Origin: [Clostridium] colinum
GTDB taxonomy: Bacteria; Bacillota; Clostridia; Lachnospirales; CAG-274
DNA length: 64,000 nucleotides
NCBI RefSeq assembly: GCF_940677205.1
Contig: NZ_OW712331.1
Span: 992,001 to 1,056,000, forward strand
Direction of reading: 5' to 3'
Shown here: positions 9,543 through 18,870 of the stretch, piece by piece
How the letters are laid out: every line of letters begins with the position of its first letter
Numbering within the stretch: the first letter of the stretch is position 1
Position numbers and translations under genes: made by a program
The notes under the pieces: model-generated
Database searches by the model: none
What the model was told of the DNA's origin: nothing
What the model saw: the letters and a program-made list of their open reading frames with translations, nothing else

Positions 9543-10838
9543 TTATTTGTTTTCTGTACTTTTTAATGTTTCTTCTATAATATTTTTCATAATATCTTTT
9601 GTTATAGCCCCAGATAAATAGCCATATATTTTTCCTTCTTTATTAATCATAAATGTAGTAGGAAAAGATCTAATAAAATAGTCTTTAAAAGTTTGTCCAG
9701 TTTCGTCAAAAACTATAGGGAATGTATATCCTTGTTCTTCTATAAATTTTATAATTTCTTCTTTAGATACATCACTATTATGTAGATAATCTTTAGATGA
9801 CGGATTTGCTACTCCAAGTATAATAACCTCTTCTTTATTAAGCCCATATTCTTTATAAATTTCTTCTATATGAGGCATTTCTATCAAACAAGGTTTACAC
9901 CAAGTTGCCCAAAAATTAAGAAATACAACTTTTCCTTTATAATCAGATAATGTGTGTGTGTTCCCATATTGGTCTGTTAGTGTAAAATCAAACAAATCTG
10001 GTAATTCTTTCATCTCTTCTTTAGTTTCAGCTTGATTAACATCTTCTGTAGTTGTCTCTGTTTCTTTAATTTCTTGCTTTTCTTGTGGTACCTCTTGTTT
10101 TTTATTATTATCTATAACTAAATATCTAGATATACTATTCATATATCCAGTAAATGTCATTATACCTATTAAAATTAATAAAAAACCACTTATTTTTACT
10201 GTGTATTTTAAAAACTTTTGTTTTTCTTTAAAAAAGTTTAAAACTTTAGTTGTAAATAAACCTAATATTAAAAATGGAATAACAAATCCTAATGAATAAA
10301 CTAAAACTAATATATTACCAACTAATGAATTTTTTGAGCTAGAAGCTAAAATTAACACAGATGATAATGCTGGTCCTACACAAGGTGTCCACGCAAAGCT
10401 AAATGTAAAGCCCATAATAAATGCTATTAAAGGATTTACCTCTCTTTTAGTTATATCAAAATTAAATTTTCTTTCTTTTTGTAAAAATTTAAAATTAAAA
10501 ATTCCTAGTTGAAAAAGACCTAATAAGATAATTATTATTCCACCTATTCTTGTAAATAATGTTTGGTATTTACTAAAAAATCTACCTAAAGCAGTAAATG
10601 ATATGCCTAATAAAAAAAATGTACAACATATACCTAAAGAAAAAAATAAGGTATGTAAAAAAACTTTTTTTCTTTTATACATAAGAGTTCCATTTTCTAA
10701 AATTTGGGTATTACCAGCTAAGTAAGATATATACAAAGGAATTAAAGGTAAAATACACGGAGATAAAAATGATATTAACCCTTCAAAAAAAACTATTATA
10801 AAACTTATATGATTAGAAATATCTATATTATTAAACAT
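9543..10838 (-). CDS. CcdA/DsbD-like membrane reductant carrier fused to TlpA-type thioredoxin
   Basis: Moves reducing equivalents from cytoplasmic thioredoxin across the membrane. The first ~235 residues are six membrane segments of the CcdA/DsbD-beta family with the paired Cys motifs LSPCILPL and TPCVGPA. A charged, Glu/Lys/Thr-rich linker follows (~245-275), then an extracytoplasmic redoxin domain with the active site WATWCKPC and the cis-Pro region of ResA/TlpA proteins. It is therefore a self-contained relay that should reduce surface thiols. The thioredoxin 11 bp upstream is its obvious electron donor. Confidence 0.9.
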   Translation of the reverse strand: MFNNIDISNHISFIIVFFEGLISFLSPCILPLIPLYISYLAGNTQILENGTLMYKRKKVFLHTLFFSLGICCTFFLLGISFTALGRFFSKYQTLFTRIGGIIIILLGLFQLGIFNFKFLQKERKFNFDITKREVNPLIAFIMGFTFSFAWTPCVGPALSSVLILASSSKNSLVGNILVLVYSLGFVIPFLILGLFTTKVLNFFKEKQKFLKYTVKISGFLLILIGIMTFTGYMNSISRYLVIDNNKKQEVPQEKQEIKETETTTEDVNQAETKEEMKELPDLFDFTLTDQYGNTHTLSDYKGKVVFLNFWATWCKPCLIEMPHIEEIYKEYGLNKEEVIILGVANPSSKDYLHNSDVSKEEIIKFIEEQGYTFPIVFDETGQTFKDYFIRSFPTTFMINKEGKIYGYLSGAITKDIMKNIIEETLKSTENK

Positions 10839-10849
10839 ACTTCACCTTT

Positions 10850-11161
10850 CTAAATATTATTTATTAAATTTTGTATAAATTCTTTATCTTTTAAACCGTT
10901 TATTTTATGTATAATTTTATTATTTTTTAAAATTACAATTGAAGGTACACTCATTATACCATATTTCATAGCTATACTTGGGCTATGTTCAATATTAACT
11001 TTACCAACAGTTATATTTTTATTTTCCGCTTCTATTTCTTCTAATATATTGTTTACAATTTTACAAGGAGCACAATGTGTGGCACCAAAGTCTAAAATTA
11101 TTAAATCTTCGTTATTAGTTATATATTCATCATAATTATTTGATTCAATATCTACTGTCAT
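10850..11161 (-). CDS. Thioredoxin-like protein with HCAPC active site
   Basis: A 103-aa single-domain thioredoxin fold. The redox motif is CAPC in the stretch FGATHCAPCK, where ordinary thioredoxins have WCGPC; the Trp is replaced by His and the Gly by Ala. The cis-Pro loop (MSVPSIVIL) is intact. Position between tsaD and the CcdA/TlpA fusion, with 11-12-bp gaps, suggests it feeds electrons to the membrane carrier. The altered motif should shift its redox potential; by how much cannot be read from sequence. Confidence 0.85.
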   Translation of the reverse strand: MTVDIESNNYDEYITNNEDLIILDFGATHCAPCKIVNNILEEIEAENKNITVGKVNIEHSPSIAMKYGIMSVPSIVILKNNKIIHKINGLKDKEFIQNLINNI

Positions 11162-11173
11162 ATATACTCCTTT

Positions 11174-12211
11174 CTATTTTTCTATATTATCTAATTTTAA
11201 ATTTGGATAAGCATTTAAATCTAAATCGGCAAAGTTACCTTTTAAATATTCAAAATATCCAGCACATCCTATCATAGCAGCATTATCAGTACATAATTTT
11301 AAGCTAGGTATACAAAGCTTAATTCCTTCTTTATCACAAGCCTCTTGCATAGTTTCTCTTAAAAAAGAATTTGCAGAAACACCTCCTGCTAAAGCTAATG
11401 TTTTTAAATTATTATTTTTGCAGGCTTTTATAGCTTTAAAAACTAAAATATCTGTTATTGCTTGTTGAAAAGAAGCAGCCAAATCTTCCTTTTTAAATGG
11501 AGTATTAGTCATATTACTTTTATTTACAAAGTTTAAAACAGAAGATTTTAAACCACTAAAGCTAAAGTCATAATCATGTGTATCAATCATTACACGTGGT
11601 AAATCTATTGCATATCTATCTCCTTGTTTTGCTAGTTTGTCTATTTCTGGTCCTCCTGGATAGCTTAATCCTATTGTTCTAGCTACTTTGTCAAAAGCTT
11701 CTCCACAAGCATCATCTCTAGTTTTTCCTAAAATTTTAAATTTTCCATAGTCTTCTACAAGTACAATATGAGTATGTCCACCAGATATAACAAGGCTTAT
11801 AAAAGGTGGTTCTAACTCTTTATATTCTATATAATTAGCATATATATGCCCTTCTATATGATGTACAGGTATAAGTGGTTTTTTTAATGTATATGCTAAA
11901 GACTTTGCATAGCTTACACCAACTAATAAAGCACCAACAAGCCCAGGTCCATATGTAACAGCTATTGCATCTATATCATTAAGTGTTTTGTTTGATTGTT
12001 CTAGTGCTTCATCTAATACAATATCTATCACTTCAATATGTTTTCTAGAGGCTATTTCAGGAACAACTCCTCCAAAAACTTTATGTGTATTTATTTGAGA
12101 AGATATAATATTAGATAAAACTTCTCTGCCATTTTTTACAATAGCAATAGAAGTTTCATCACAAGAACTTTCAATAGCTAAAATAATTATATCTTTTTTT
12201 ATATTTTCCAT
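11174..12211 (-). CDS. tsaD: tRNA N6-threonylcarbamoyladenosine transferase
   Basis: Transfers the threonylcarbamoyl group to A37 of tRNAs that read ANN codons, with TsaB and TsaE. ASKHA fold: N-terminal [10 protein letters not shown] nucleotide-binding loop, [10 protein letters not shown] with the metal-binding His pair, [11 protein letters not shown], and the C-terminal [11 protein letters not shown] and DNAAMIG motifs. 345 aa is typical. It heads the operon with the thioredoxin relay and tdk; partner genes tsaB and tsaE are not in the window. A sigma-A promoter lies just upstream. Confidence 0.96.
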   Translation of the reverse strand: MENIKKDIIILAIESSCDETSIAIVKNGREVLSNIISSQINTHKVFGGVVPEIASRKHIEVIDIVLDEALEQSNKTLNDIDAIAVTYGPGLVGALLVGVSYAKSLAYTLKKPLIPVHHIEGHIYANYIEYKELEPPFISLVISGGHTHIVLVEDYGKFKILGKTRDDACGEAFDKVARTIGLSYPGGPEIDKLAKQGDRYAIDLPRVMIDTHDYDFSFSGLKSSVLNFVNKSNMTNTPFKKEDLAASFQQAITDILVFKAIKACKNNNLKTLALAGGVSANSFLRETMQEACDKEGIKLCIPSLKLCTDNAAMIGCAGYFEYLKGNFADLDLNAYPNLKLDNIEK

Positions 12212-12246
12212 ACTATGCCCTTTCTATAAAATTTAATTTATGTTTT

Positions 12247-12275
12247 ATTATATCAATAATTATAAAACAAATCAA
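12247..12275 (-). promoter_or_regulatory. Sigma-A promoter for the tsaD operon
   Basis: On the minus strand TTGATT, 17-bp spacer, TATAAT; the -10 is ~35 bp upstream of the tsaD start. Confidence 0.7.
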
Positions 12276-12314
12276 TATATAGCATAGTAAAGTAATATAT
12301 TAAATTTTTATTTA

Positions 12315-13343
12315 TTATTCTAAGCTATCAAAATCAAAAATAGCAGCTTTTGTATAATTTATAACTTTTGCTTCAAAAAAATCTGTTTTTGTATTGTTTA
12401 TTTTTGAAAAACTTTCTATCCAAGACATAGGGTTTTGTGTTATATCACTATACAGTGGTGTTAAGCCTATTGCTTTTAATCTTAAATTAGATAAATATTT
12501 TATATACTTATCTATCAAATCGTTGTTTAATCCTAATATTTCATTATTAGTTACATATTGTCCCCAAGCTATTTCGTGTTCTACACCTGTTTTCATCATA
12601 TTTCTAAGTTCTTCTTCTAAATATTTTGTAAATATTTGAGGGTTTTCAGTTTTTATTTCTTTAATTATATTTTGGAATAGAACAAGATGAGTTATTTCAT
12701 CTCTATTTATATACTTAAATATAGTACTTGTAGCTGTCATTTTACCTTGTCTAGCAAGTGTATAGAAAAAACTAAACCCAGAATAAAAATATATTCCTTC
12801 CAGTATATAATTAGCCATAATAACTCTTATAAAATTTTCTTGTGTAGGGTTTTGATTAAAGTTTTCATATATACTAGCTATAAATTTATTTCTATTTAAT
12901 AAATGTTCATCTTCTCGCCACATATCGTATATTTTATCTCTAGTTATAGGATTTGTAACTGTATCTAATATGTAAGAATAACTTTGGGCGTGTATTTCTT
13001 CTTGAAAAGTTTGTATGTTTAATAAAGATGAAACCTCTGATGCAGTTATATATCTAGATAAATTGGGTAGGTTTTCACTTTGTATAGAATCTAAAAAGTT
13101 TAAAAATGAAATTATTTTATCAAAGGCATTTCTCTCACCATCTGTAAGATAAGGAAATTGTTTTACGTCTTCATTTAAAGCTATTTCTTCTGGTATCCAA
13201 AAATTATTTAGCATAGTTCTATACATATTTGTTGCCCAATCATATTTTATCCTATTCCATTCTCTAAGGTTTGTAGTATTGCCATTTATTATACTTATAG
13301 TACCTCTTTCACCTTCAGCATTAAATATTTTCTTTTTTATCAT
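12315..13343 (-). CDS. nrdB: Ribonucleotide reductase class Ia, beta subunit
   Basis: Carries the di-iron centre and tyrosyl radical that start ribonucleotide reduction. The key segment EEIHAQSYSYIL has the Glu, His and radical Tyr in the E-x2-H-x3-Y spacing of E. coli NrdB (E115, H118, Y122). Later iron ligands lie in ILEGIYFYSGF and NRDEITHLVLF. With Tyr present it belongs to the O2-activated type. It follows nrdA by 14 bp in one operon. 342 aa, normal. Confidence 0.95.
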   Translation of the reverse strand: MIKKKIFNAEGERGTISIINGNTTNLREWNRIKYDWATNMYRTMLNNFWIPEEIALNEDVKQFPYLTDGERNAFDKIISFLNFLDSIQSENLPNLSRYITASEVSSLLNIQTFQEEIHAQSYSYILDTVTNPITRDKIYDMWREDEHLLNRNKFIASIYENFNQNPTQENFIRVIMANYILEGIYFYSGFSFFYTLARQGKMTATSTIFKYINRDEITHLVLFQNIIKEIKTENPQIFTKYLEEELRNMMKTGVEHEIAWGQYVTNNEILGLNNDLIDKYIKYLSNLRLKAIGLTPLYSDITQNPMSWIESFSKINNTKTDFFEAKVINYTKAAIFDFDSLE

Positions 13344-13357
13344 AGTTTACCTCCATA

Positions 13358-15637
13358 TTAGCTAGAACAACTTGTACACTCATCCATCTCTAAAGATTGA
13401 TTTCTAATGTAATAAATAGTTTTTATACCCATTCTCCAACAATTTATATACATATCAAAAATGTCTTTAGCACTAAGCTCATGTGTTATATATAAATTAA
13501 AAGATTGAGCTTGGTCTATATGTCTTTGTCTAATAGCACAAGCCTTTATGCTCCAATCTTGTTTTATATAATGTGCCTCTTTATAAAGCCAAAAGTTTTC
13601 ATCACATAAATTAGGAGCTGTTTTGGGAACATATATACCCTTCTTTTCTTCAACAAAAAACTTTTTAAATATTGGGTCTATACCAGCAGTTGTGTTTGCA
13701 ATATTAGATGTACTTCCAGTTGGTGCTACTGCCATTATATACCCATTTCTTATACCATATTTTTTTACGTCTTCTTTTAACTTTTGCCATCTTTCAGATG
13801 TATAGTTTCTTTTGTCAAAATACTCTCCAGTTTGCCATTCTGAACCCTCAAAAGCTTCATAAGCCCCTTTTTCTTTAGCAAGTTCCATAGAAGATTTTAT
13901 AGCATTATAAGCTAATTCTTCAAACAAGCTATCTGCCTCTTGTAAATGTTGTTCGCTTTCCCACATTATTTTATTGTTAACTAAATAATGATGGTATCCG
14001 CTAGTTCCAAGCCCTATAGCACGATATTTATTACTTGTAACTTTAGCATCTAATACAGGTAATTTATTTAATGTAATAACATTATCTAACATTCTTATTT
14101 GTAATGGAATACAATCTTTAAGCTCTTCCTTTGAAACTTTGCCAAGATTAACAGAATTTAAATTACAAGTTACCATATCTCCAGGTTTTATTTTTGTTGT
14201 AACAATATCATCTTTTTCTTCTTCTTCTATTAAACTGCTTTCACTTGTATTTTGAGCTATTTCATGACAAAGATTAGAGGCATAAATTATACCTTTATGT
14301 TTGTTAGGATTAGCTCTATTAACAGTATCTCTAAAAAATATAAATGGTGTACCTGTTTCTACAGCACTTTTTAATATTTTTTTCATTATATCAAGACAAG
14401 GAGTTACTATTTTATCTAAGTTAGGATTATTTTCACATTCTATATATCTGTTTGTAAACTCTTTATTATCTTCATCATCAAAATAATCTTCTAAATAATA
14501 ACCCATTTCTTTTTTAACTTGATATGGGTCAAATAAAGCCCAATTTTCTCTTTTTTCTAAACGCTCCATAAATAAATTTGGTATGCTAAGAGAAGGAAAT
14601 ATATCGTGAGCTTTTCTTCTATCATCACCATTGTTTGTTTTTAAATCTAAAAAATCGTATAAATCTTTATGCCATATATCTAAAGTTATAGAGGCACTAC
14701 CTTTTCTTCTTCCTAATTGGTCTACCGCAATAGCCGTATCATTATAAAGTCTTATCCAAGGTATAACCCCTCCAGATGAATTTTTATTTCCCCTAATATC
14801 ACTATTTAAAGCACGCACTTTTCCCATATATATACCTAAAGCACCACCGTGCTTAGATACTTGAGCAAATTTTTGATTTACATCATATATAGACCATAAA
14901 TTATCCCCAACAGTAGATATAAAACAACTGCTAAGTTGATAAAAAGGTGTACCAGCATTAGCAAGGGTTGGTGTAGCAACTGTCATTTTTAGAGTACTCA
15001 TAATATCATAGAATTTTTTAGCATAATATACTTTTTTTTCTTTTTCTGGTATAGCTATATGCATAGCTATAATAAGAAATCTTTCTTGTGGTAATTCTAA
15101 AATTTTTCCATCTAAACTTTTTACTAAATATCTTTTAGATAATAAATTTAATCCATCATAATTAAATAAATTATCTCTATCACTTTTTATATAATTACCA
15201 AGTTCTTTTATTTCTTCTTCCGAATAGTTTTCTAATATGTAATTTCCATATAAATTTTGTTCTGTAAGACTTTTTACTAATTCTAAAAAATCTCCATAAC
15301 CAAAATGGTTGTAATTCCTATTTATAGCAGCCTCTTTGTATAAATCATATATTAATAGTCTAGATGCTACATATTGCCAGTTTATATTTATTTTTTTAAC
15401 TAAATTACCATATCCATCATCTTCTACATATATAACTTTTTCAATAGCAGTTTGTATGAGTGTTTTTTGTATTTCTTTTGTTGTCATACCATCTCTAAAC
15501 TGTAACTTTGCATCTAGCTCTAATTCTTGTGGAGAACAACCCTCTATGTCCTCACAAGCAAAGGCTATGACCTTTTTAGTTTTTTCAACGCTTAATTTTT
15601 CTAAGCTACCATCTCTTTTTTTTATATTTATTGCCAT
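13358..15637 (-). CDS. nrdA: Ribonucleotide reductase class Ia, alpha subunit
   Basis: Catalytic subunit that converts ribonucleoside diphosphates to deoxy forms. An N-terminal ATP-cone (about residues 1-95; IKKRDGSLEKLSVEKTKK) gives allosteric activity control. The barrel has the substrate-site Cys in SSCFIS, the NLCHEIA and CNLNSVNLG motifs, and MAVAPTGSTSNI. The C-terminal tail ends CTSCSS, a C-x2-C pair that takes electrons from thioredoxin or glutaredoxin. 759 aa, normal. The gene heads the nrdA-nrdB operon. The aerobic class in an otherwise anaerobic gene set is notable. Confidence 0.95.
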   Translation of the reverse strand: MAINIKKRDGSLEKLSVEKTKKVIAFACEDIEGCSPQELELDAKLQFRDGMTTKEIQKTLIQTAIEKVIYVEDDGYGNLVKKININWQYVASRLLIYDLYKEAAINRNYNHFGYGDFLELVKSLTEQNLYGNYILENYSEEEIKELGNYIKSDRDNLFNYDGLNLLSKRYLVKSLDGKILELPQERFLIIAMHIAIPEKEKKVYYAKKFYDIMSTLKMTVATPTLANAGTPFYQLSSCFISTVGDNLWSIYDVNQKFAQVSKHGGALGIYMGKVRALNSDIRGNKNSSGGVIPWIRLYNDTAIAVDQLGRRKGSASITLDIWHKDLYDFLDLKTNNGDDRRKAHDIFPSLSIPNLFMERLEKRENWALFDPYQVKKEMGYYLEDYFDDEDNKEFTNRYIECENNPNLDKIVTPCLDIMKKILKSAVETGTPFIFFRDTVNRANPNKHKGIIYASNLCHEIAQNTSESSLIEEEEKDDIVTTKIKPGDMVTCNLNSVNLGKVSKEELKDCIPLQIRMLDNVITLNKLPVLDAKVTSNKYRAIGLGTSGYHHYLVNNKIMWESEQHLQEADSLFEELAYNAIKSSMELAKEKGAYEAFEGSEWQTGEYFDKRNYTSERWQKLKEDVKKYGIRNGYIMAVAPTGSTSNIANTTAGIDPIFKKFFVEEKKGIYVPKTAPNLCDENFWLYKEAHYIKQDWSIKACAIRQRHIDQAQSFNLYITHELSAKDIFDMYINCWRMGIKTIYYIRNQSLEMDECTSCSS

Positions 15638-15677
15638 AAATAAATTATTCCTTTCATAATTAAATAAGACATATTAT

Positions 15678-15706
15678 ATACTAGCATATATAGGATACTT
15701 TTTCAA
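15678..15706 (-). promoter_or_regulatory. Probable promoter of nrdAB
   Basis: In the 326-bp space before nrdA the minus strand reads TTGAAA, 17 bp, TAGTAT. A TATAAT also overlaps the -10 but at 22-bp spacing. A weak NrdR-box-like stretch overlaps this promoter. The rest of the space is plain AT-rich DNA up to the divIC terminator. Confidence 0.45.
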
Positions 15707-15895
15707 CATTTAACCTTTTATATAGTGTTTTTTGGTAAAATTAACGATTTTATATTAAATATATTTAAAACTATTTATAATTTATATTATTGATTTTTTT
15801 ATTGTTTAGTAAATTAATATAAATTAATCTTTTTTTTATTAAAATTTATATTATAATTGAATTTTTATTATGTACATTTTGATTATTTATAATTT

Positions 15896-15965
15896 AAAAA
15901 AGTTGTATACTGCTTTGATTTAATTAAAATTTTTAACTATCTCTAATACAGTATACAACTTTTTT
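15896..15965 (-). terminator. Terminator after divIC
   Basis: A 17-bp stem (AAAAAAGTTGTATACTG with inverse at 15949-15965) and a 36-nt loop. On the minus strand it ends in six T. It overlaps the divIC stop codon. Confidence 0.85.
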
Positions 15966-16263
15966 ATTTGTTACTATTATAAAAAACTATTTCATTACTT
16001 TTAACCATACCAAGTTTATCTCTAGCTATTTTTTCGATATACTCATTACTATTTTTATATTCTGTTTGATATTTTAATTCATCATTTTTTTTATTAGCTG
16101 TGTCAATTTTCATATTAAGTTCATTAATCTTTTCGTTATATTTAATTAATGAATTATACTTATAAAATAAATATGAAGAAAAACTTAAAACTATAAAAAT
16201 CATAATAATAAAATATAACTTATCAACTTTAGAAGATTTTTTCTTATTTTCTAAATTCTTCAT
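15964..16263 (-). CDS. divIC: Septum formation initiator DivIC/FtsB
   Basis: Small bitopic division protein of the DivIB-DivIC-FtsL complex. It has a short Lys-rich cytoplasmic N-terminus, one membrane segment (about residues 17-37, LYFIIMIFIVLSFSSYLF), and an extracellular coiled coil (NEKINELNMKIDTANKKN) ending in the family motif YIEKIARDKLGMV. 99 aa is standard. Its start overlaps the yabQ end by 20 bp; yabP-yabQ-divIC is the conserved clostridial order. Confidence 0.9.
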   Translation of the reverse strand: MKNLENKKKSSKVDKLYFIIMIFIVLSFSSYLFYKYNSLIKYNEKINELNMKIDTANKKNDELKYQTEYKNSNEYIEKIARDKLGMVKSNEIVFYNSNK

Positions 16264-16792
16264 CTTTTGTCTTATCCCCTTTTATAATTAAAGATTTTAA
16301 ATAAAACTTAATATTTCTACCTTTATTATATATTGTTACACAAAAGCTATATTTTTTCAATAGTTTTTTTAATATATTTTTTAACAAATAAATTAATTTT
16401 TTTAAAGGTTTAAGTATAATATTAAAAATAATTAAAAATGGCATCGAAATAGCTCTAAAAATAAATAAAATTATTTTTATAAGTACATTTATAATTTTTG
16501 TAGATATATTTAAAAATATTGGACTTATTAAAAAAGTGTATAAAATCATACTTGTAAATATACCTATTATAAAGAATATTCTAATTTCACCATTATTTTG
16601 ATAAAGTGATATTAAAAAGATAATAATAGACATAAATAACCAATATATGGTATCTTCTATGTTTATTATAAAGTTATTATGTATAATATATTTTCTAAAT
16701 ATTTTAAGCAAATCATAAAAAAATCCTAATATTAAACCTATAAATAGTGATATTAAAAATATTTTAAGTTGATAAGAAACAGATAAAATCAA
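16244..16792 (-). CDS. yabQ: Spore cortex/coat protein YabQ
   Basis: Polytopic membrane protein needed for cortex formation in Bacillus. The first ~90 residues match the YabQ family: membrane helices and the motif GFFYDLLKIFRK. The rest is hydrophobic and Lys/Ile-rich. The start codon is TTG, preceded by AAGGTG at 7 nt; no ATG fits better. It sits 11 bp after yabP and overlaps divIC, so the three genes form one unit. In Bacillus this gene is under the mother-cell factor sigma-E; no clear sigma-E site is visible here. Confidence 0.85.
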   Translation of the reverse strand: MILSVSYQLKIFLISLFIGLILGFFYDLLKIFRKYIIHNNFIINIEDTIYWLFMSIIIFLISLYQNNGEIRIFFIIGIFTSMILYTFLISPIFLNISTKIINVLIKIILFIFRAISMPFLIIFNIILKPLKKLIYLLKNILKKLLKKYSFCVTIYNKGRNIKFYLKSLIIKGDKTKDEEFRK

Positions 16793-16803
16793 ATTTAAAC
16801 ACC

Positions 16804-17085
16804 TTATTTAAAGATTTTATTTAATATACCACTAGCTGGTTTTCCATAAGAAGATTTATCTTCATACACTAAGCTATATATTTCACCATCTATTTCTAAA
16901 TCACCACTATCTAAATTTAATTTATTAATATGAAAATTTATTCCCTTTAATATTAAGATTCCAAGTTCTGTTTCAGAAACTATCATTTCTTCATCAAAAG
17001 AGATAACATCTAAAACGCCTGTAATTTTTATGTTTGTCCTATCTAATATGTTTATATTATGTTTATTTTTTTTATCTTCAGACAT
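16804..17085 (-). CDS. yabP: Sporulation protein YabP
   Basis: Short beta-rich protein of the YabP/YqfC family, needed for spore development in Bacillus. 93 aa with the family core ITGVLDVISFDEEMIV and GILILKGINFHI. ATG at 17085 with GGAGGG 5 nt upstream. That ribosome binding site is buried in a hairpin formed with sequence just after the hydrogenase gene (see separate entry). First gene of yabP-yabQ-divIC. Confidence 0.9.
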   Translation of the reverse strand: MSEDKKNKHNINILDRTNIKITGVLDVISFDEEMIVSETELGILILKGINFHINKLNLDSGDLEIDGEIYSLVYEDKSSYGKPASGILNKIFK

Positions 17086-17087
17086 TT

Positions 17088-17132
17088 AAACCCTCCATAT
17101 ATATTTTATATAATAATATATGTGGAGGGTTT
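17088..17132 (-). promoter_or_regulatory. Hairpin that sequesters the yabP ribosome binding site
   Basis: In minus-strand RNA, AAACCCTCCA just after the hydrogenase stop pairs with TGGAGGGTTT, which contains the yabP Shine-Dalgarno. The inner stem is AT-rich with a small bulge. The poor T-tail argues against a plain terminator, so it probably blocks translation of yabP from hydrogenase read-through transcripts. Confidence 0.55.
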
Positions 17133-17145
17133 ATAAAATATGAAT

Positions 17146-18519
17146 TTAATTGCCTAAATCACTACTTCTATTAGTAAATGAAGTATGTAAAAGCTCTTCA
17201 GCAAGGTGGCTTAAAGGTTTTTCATAAAATTCTTTATATAATAGTTTAATCTCTTCATTTTCATGACTAGATCTTATTTTTAATTGATTATCTCTTTGAT
17301 ATAAACCTTCAATACGTTTTTTAAGTGCTGCATCTCTTTTTGGTATTTTCTTTTTAGGTTGGCCACCACCACCTATACAACCACCTGGACAAGCCATTAC
17401 TTCAACAAAATGATAATTTTTTTCACCACTTTTAATTTTTTCTATAAGCTTAGTAGCATTAGCCGTTCCATATACAACAGCAACATTAACTTCTTTACCT
17501 TTAATATTAACAGTAGCTTCTTTTATTTCTTCTAAATCTCTAACACTTTCTAATTGATATAAAGTCTCTGGTACTGGTTCATTAGTTAAATAATTGTAAG
17601 ATGTTCTTAATGCAGCTTCCATAACACCACCAGTATTACCAAAAATAACACCAGCTCCAGAAGCTTCACCCATAAATTTATCAAACTTACTGTCTTCTAA
17701 AGATGTAAAATCTATATTTTTTTCTTTAGCCCAAAGAGCAAGTTCTCTTGTTGTAATAATATAGTCATTATCTCTCATGCCTTCTACATTATTATATTTT
17801 GCAGATGCATTCATTTCATCACGTCTAACTTCAAATTTTTTAGCAGAACAAGGAGTTATAGTAACTGTTACTATCTTAGATGGGTCAATATTCATTTTTT
17901 TAGCAAAATAAGTTTTAATTGTTACACCTTGCATACCAATAGGACTTTTAGCAGATGATAAATTTGGTATAAAATCTGGATGATATGTTTCAACATATTT
18001 TACCCAAGCAGGACAACAACTTGTAAATTGAGGTAATACAGCATTTTCGTCTTTTATTCTTTCTATAAACTCAGAGGCTTCTTCAACTATTGTCATATCT
18101 GCACCAAAGTTTACATCTAATACATAATTAAACCCTAATTCTCTTAATAGGGAAACCATCTTACCTTCGACAAATTCCCCTTCTTCCATATCAAATAATT
18201 CTCCAAGGGCAACTCTTACAGCAGGAGCCGTACTAACTATAACTACTTTATCATTAGCATTAATAATATTTTCTACATCTTTATATTCATATTTCTCTGT
18301 TATACTATCTACAGGACATATATTAGCACATTGACCACAATGAATACATATAGCAGTATCATTTGTTTTTTCTAAATCAAAATTACCATAAACCCCTATA
18401 AAATCTCGACATATTTTAGTACACAATTTACATTTTATACATTTATCTTCATGTAAGATAATAGCTGGATTATCTTCTTCTATAGGAACTCTAATATCTA
18501 TTAAATTATGCTTACTCAT
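17146..18519 (-). CDS. hydA: [FeFe] hydrogenase, monomeric, two ferredoxin clusters
   Basis: Reversible H2 production coupled to ferredoxin in the cytoplasm. The N-terminus has two 4Fe-4S motifs (CIKCKLCTKIC and CIHCGQCANIC). The H-cluster domain has motif L1 TSCCPAW, L2 TPCSAKKFE and L3 MACPGGCIGGGGQP, then the usual C-terminal FYEKPLS...HTSF. L2 starts with Thr where CpI-type enzymes have Met (MPC). At 457 aa it is the short two-cluster form without the extra N-terminal domains. Maturation genes hydE, hydF and hydG are not in the window. It is monocistronic, with a good promoter upstream. Confidence 0.95.
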   Translation of the reverse strand: MSKHNLIDIRVPIEEDNPAIILHEDKCIKCKLCTKICRDFIGVYGNFDLEKTNDTAICIHCGQCANICPVDSITEKYEYKDVENIINANDKVVIVSTAPAVRVALGELFDMEEGEFVEGKMVSLLRELGFNYVLDVNFGADMTIVEEASEFIERIKDENAVLPQFTSCCPAWVKYVETYHPDFIPNLSSAKSPIGMQGVTIKTYFAKKMNIDPSKIVTVTITPCSAKKFEVRRDEMNASAKYNNVEGMRDNDYIITTRELALWAKEKNIDFTSLEDSKFDKFMGEASGAGVIFGNTGGVMEAALRTSYNYLTNEPVPETLYQLESVRDLEEIKEATVNIKGKEVNVAVVYGTANATKLIEKIKSGEKNYHFVEVMACPGGCIGGGGQPKKKIPKRDAALKKRIEGLYQRDNQLKIRSSHENEEIKLLYKEFYEKPLSHLAEELLHTSFTNRSSDLGN

Positions 18520-18574
18520 AAAAACCTCCTAAAAATAATAATAAAAGCTTTAAACATAAAATTTATTTTACATT

Positions 18575-18603
18575 ATTATATCAATTATTATATTTTTAGT
18601 CAA
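18575..18603 (-). promoter_or_regulatory. Sigma-A promoter of the hydrogenase gene
   Basis: On the minus strand TTGACT, exactly 17 bp, TATAAT, about 55 bp before the start codon. The remaining ~350-bp space to the chemoreceptor holds this and a terminator and no gene. Confidence 0.75.
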
Positions 18604-18769
18604 TAATACTAATAAATTTATTATTTGAAAGTTATAAAATATAATATTAGTATAAAAAATTAAAATATACTTATTTTTAATATATAAAATTTATAAACTA
18701 AAATTATATATTTTATTTTTAGTATTTAAGTAATTAATAATTATAGCTTCATTATTTTTTATATTAAAA

Positions 18770-18803
18770 AATCTCCTATACATTTAATTTAGTATAGGAG
18801 ATT
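18770..18803 (-). terminator. Terminator after chemoreceptor gene
   Basis: A 12-bp stem (AATCTCCTATAC and inverse), 10-nt loop, and TTTTTT on the minus strand. Confidence 0.85.
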
Positions 18804-18870
18804 ACACTGTTTATAATAGTTTCTATTAGTATATAATATTTATTTTTACTATCAAAATAATAATTAGTTA

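Noticed and set aside
15673-15700. NrdR-box-like sequence upstream of nrdA
   Set aside because: The two candidate boxes match the consensus I remember at only 10-11 of 14 positions and abut each other, not at the usual spacing of two or three helical turns. In such AT-rich DNA this is weak.
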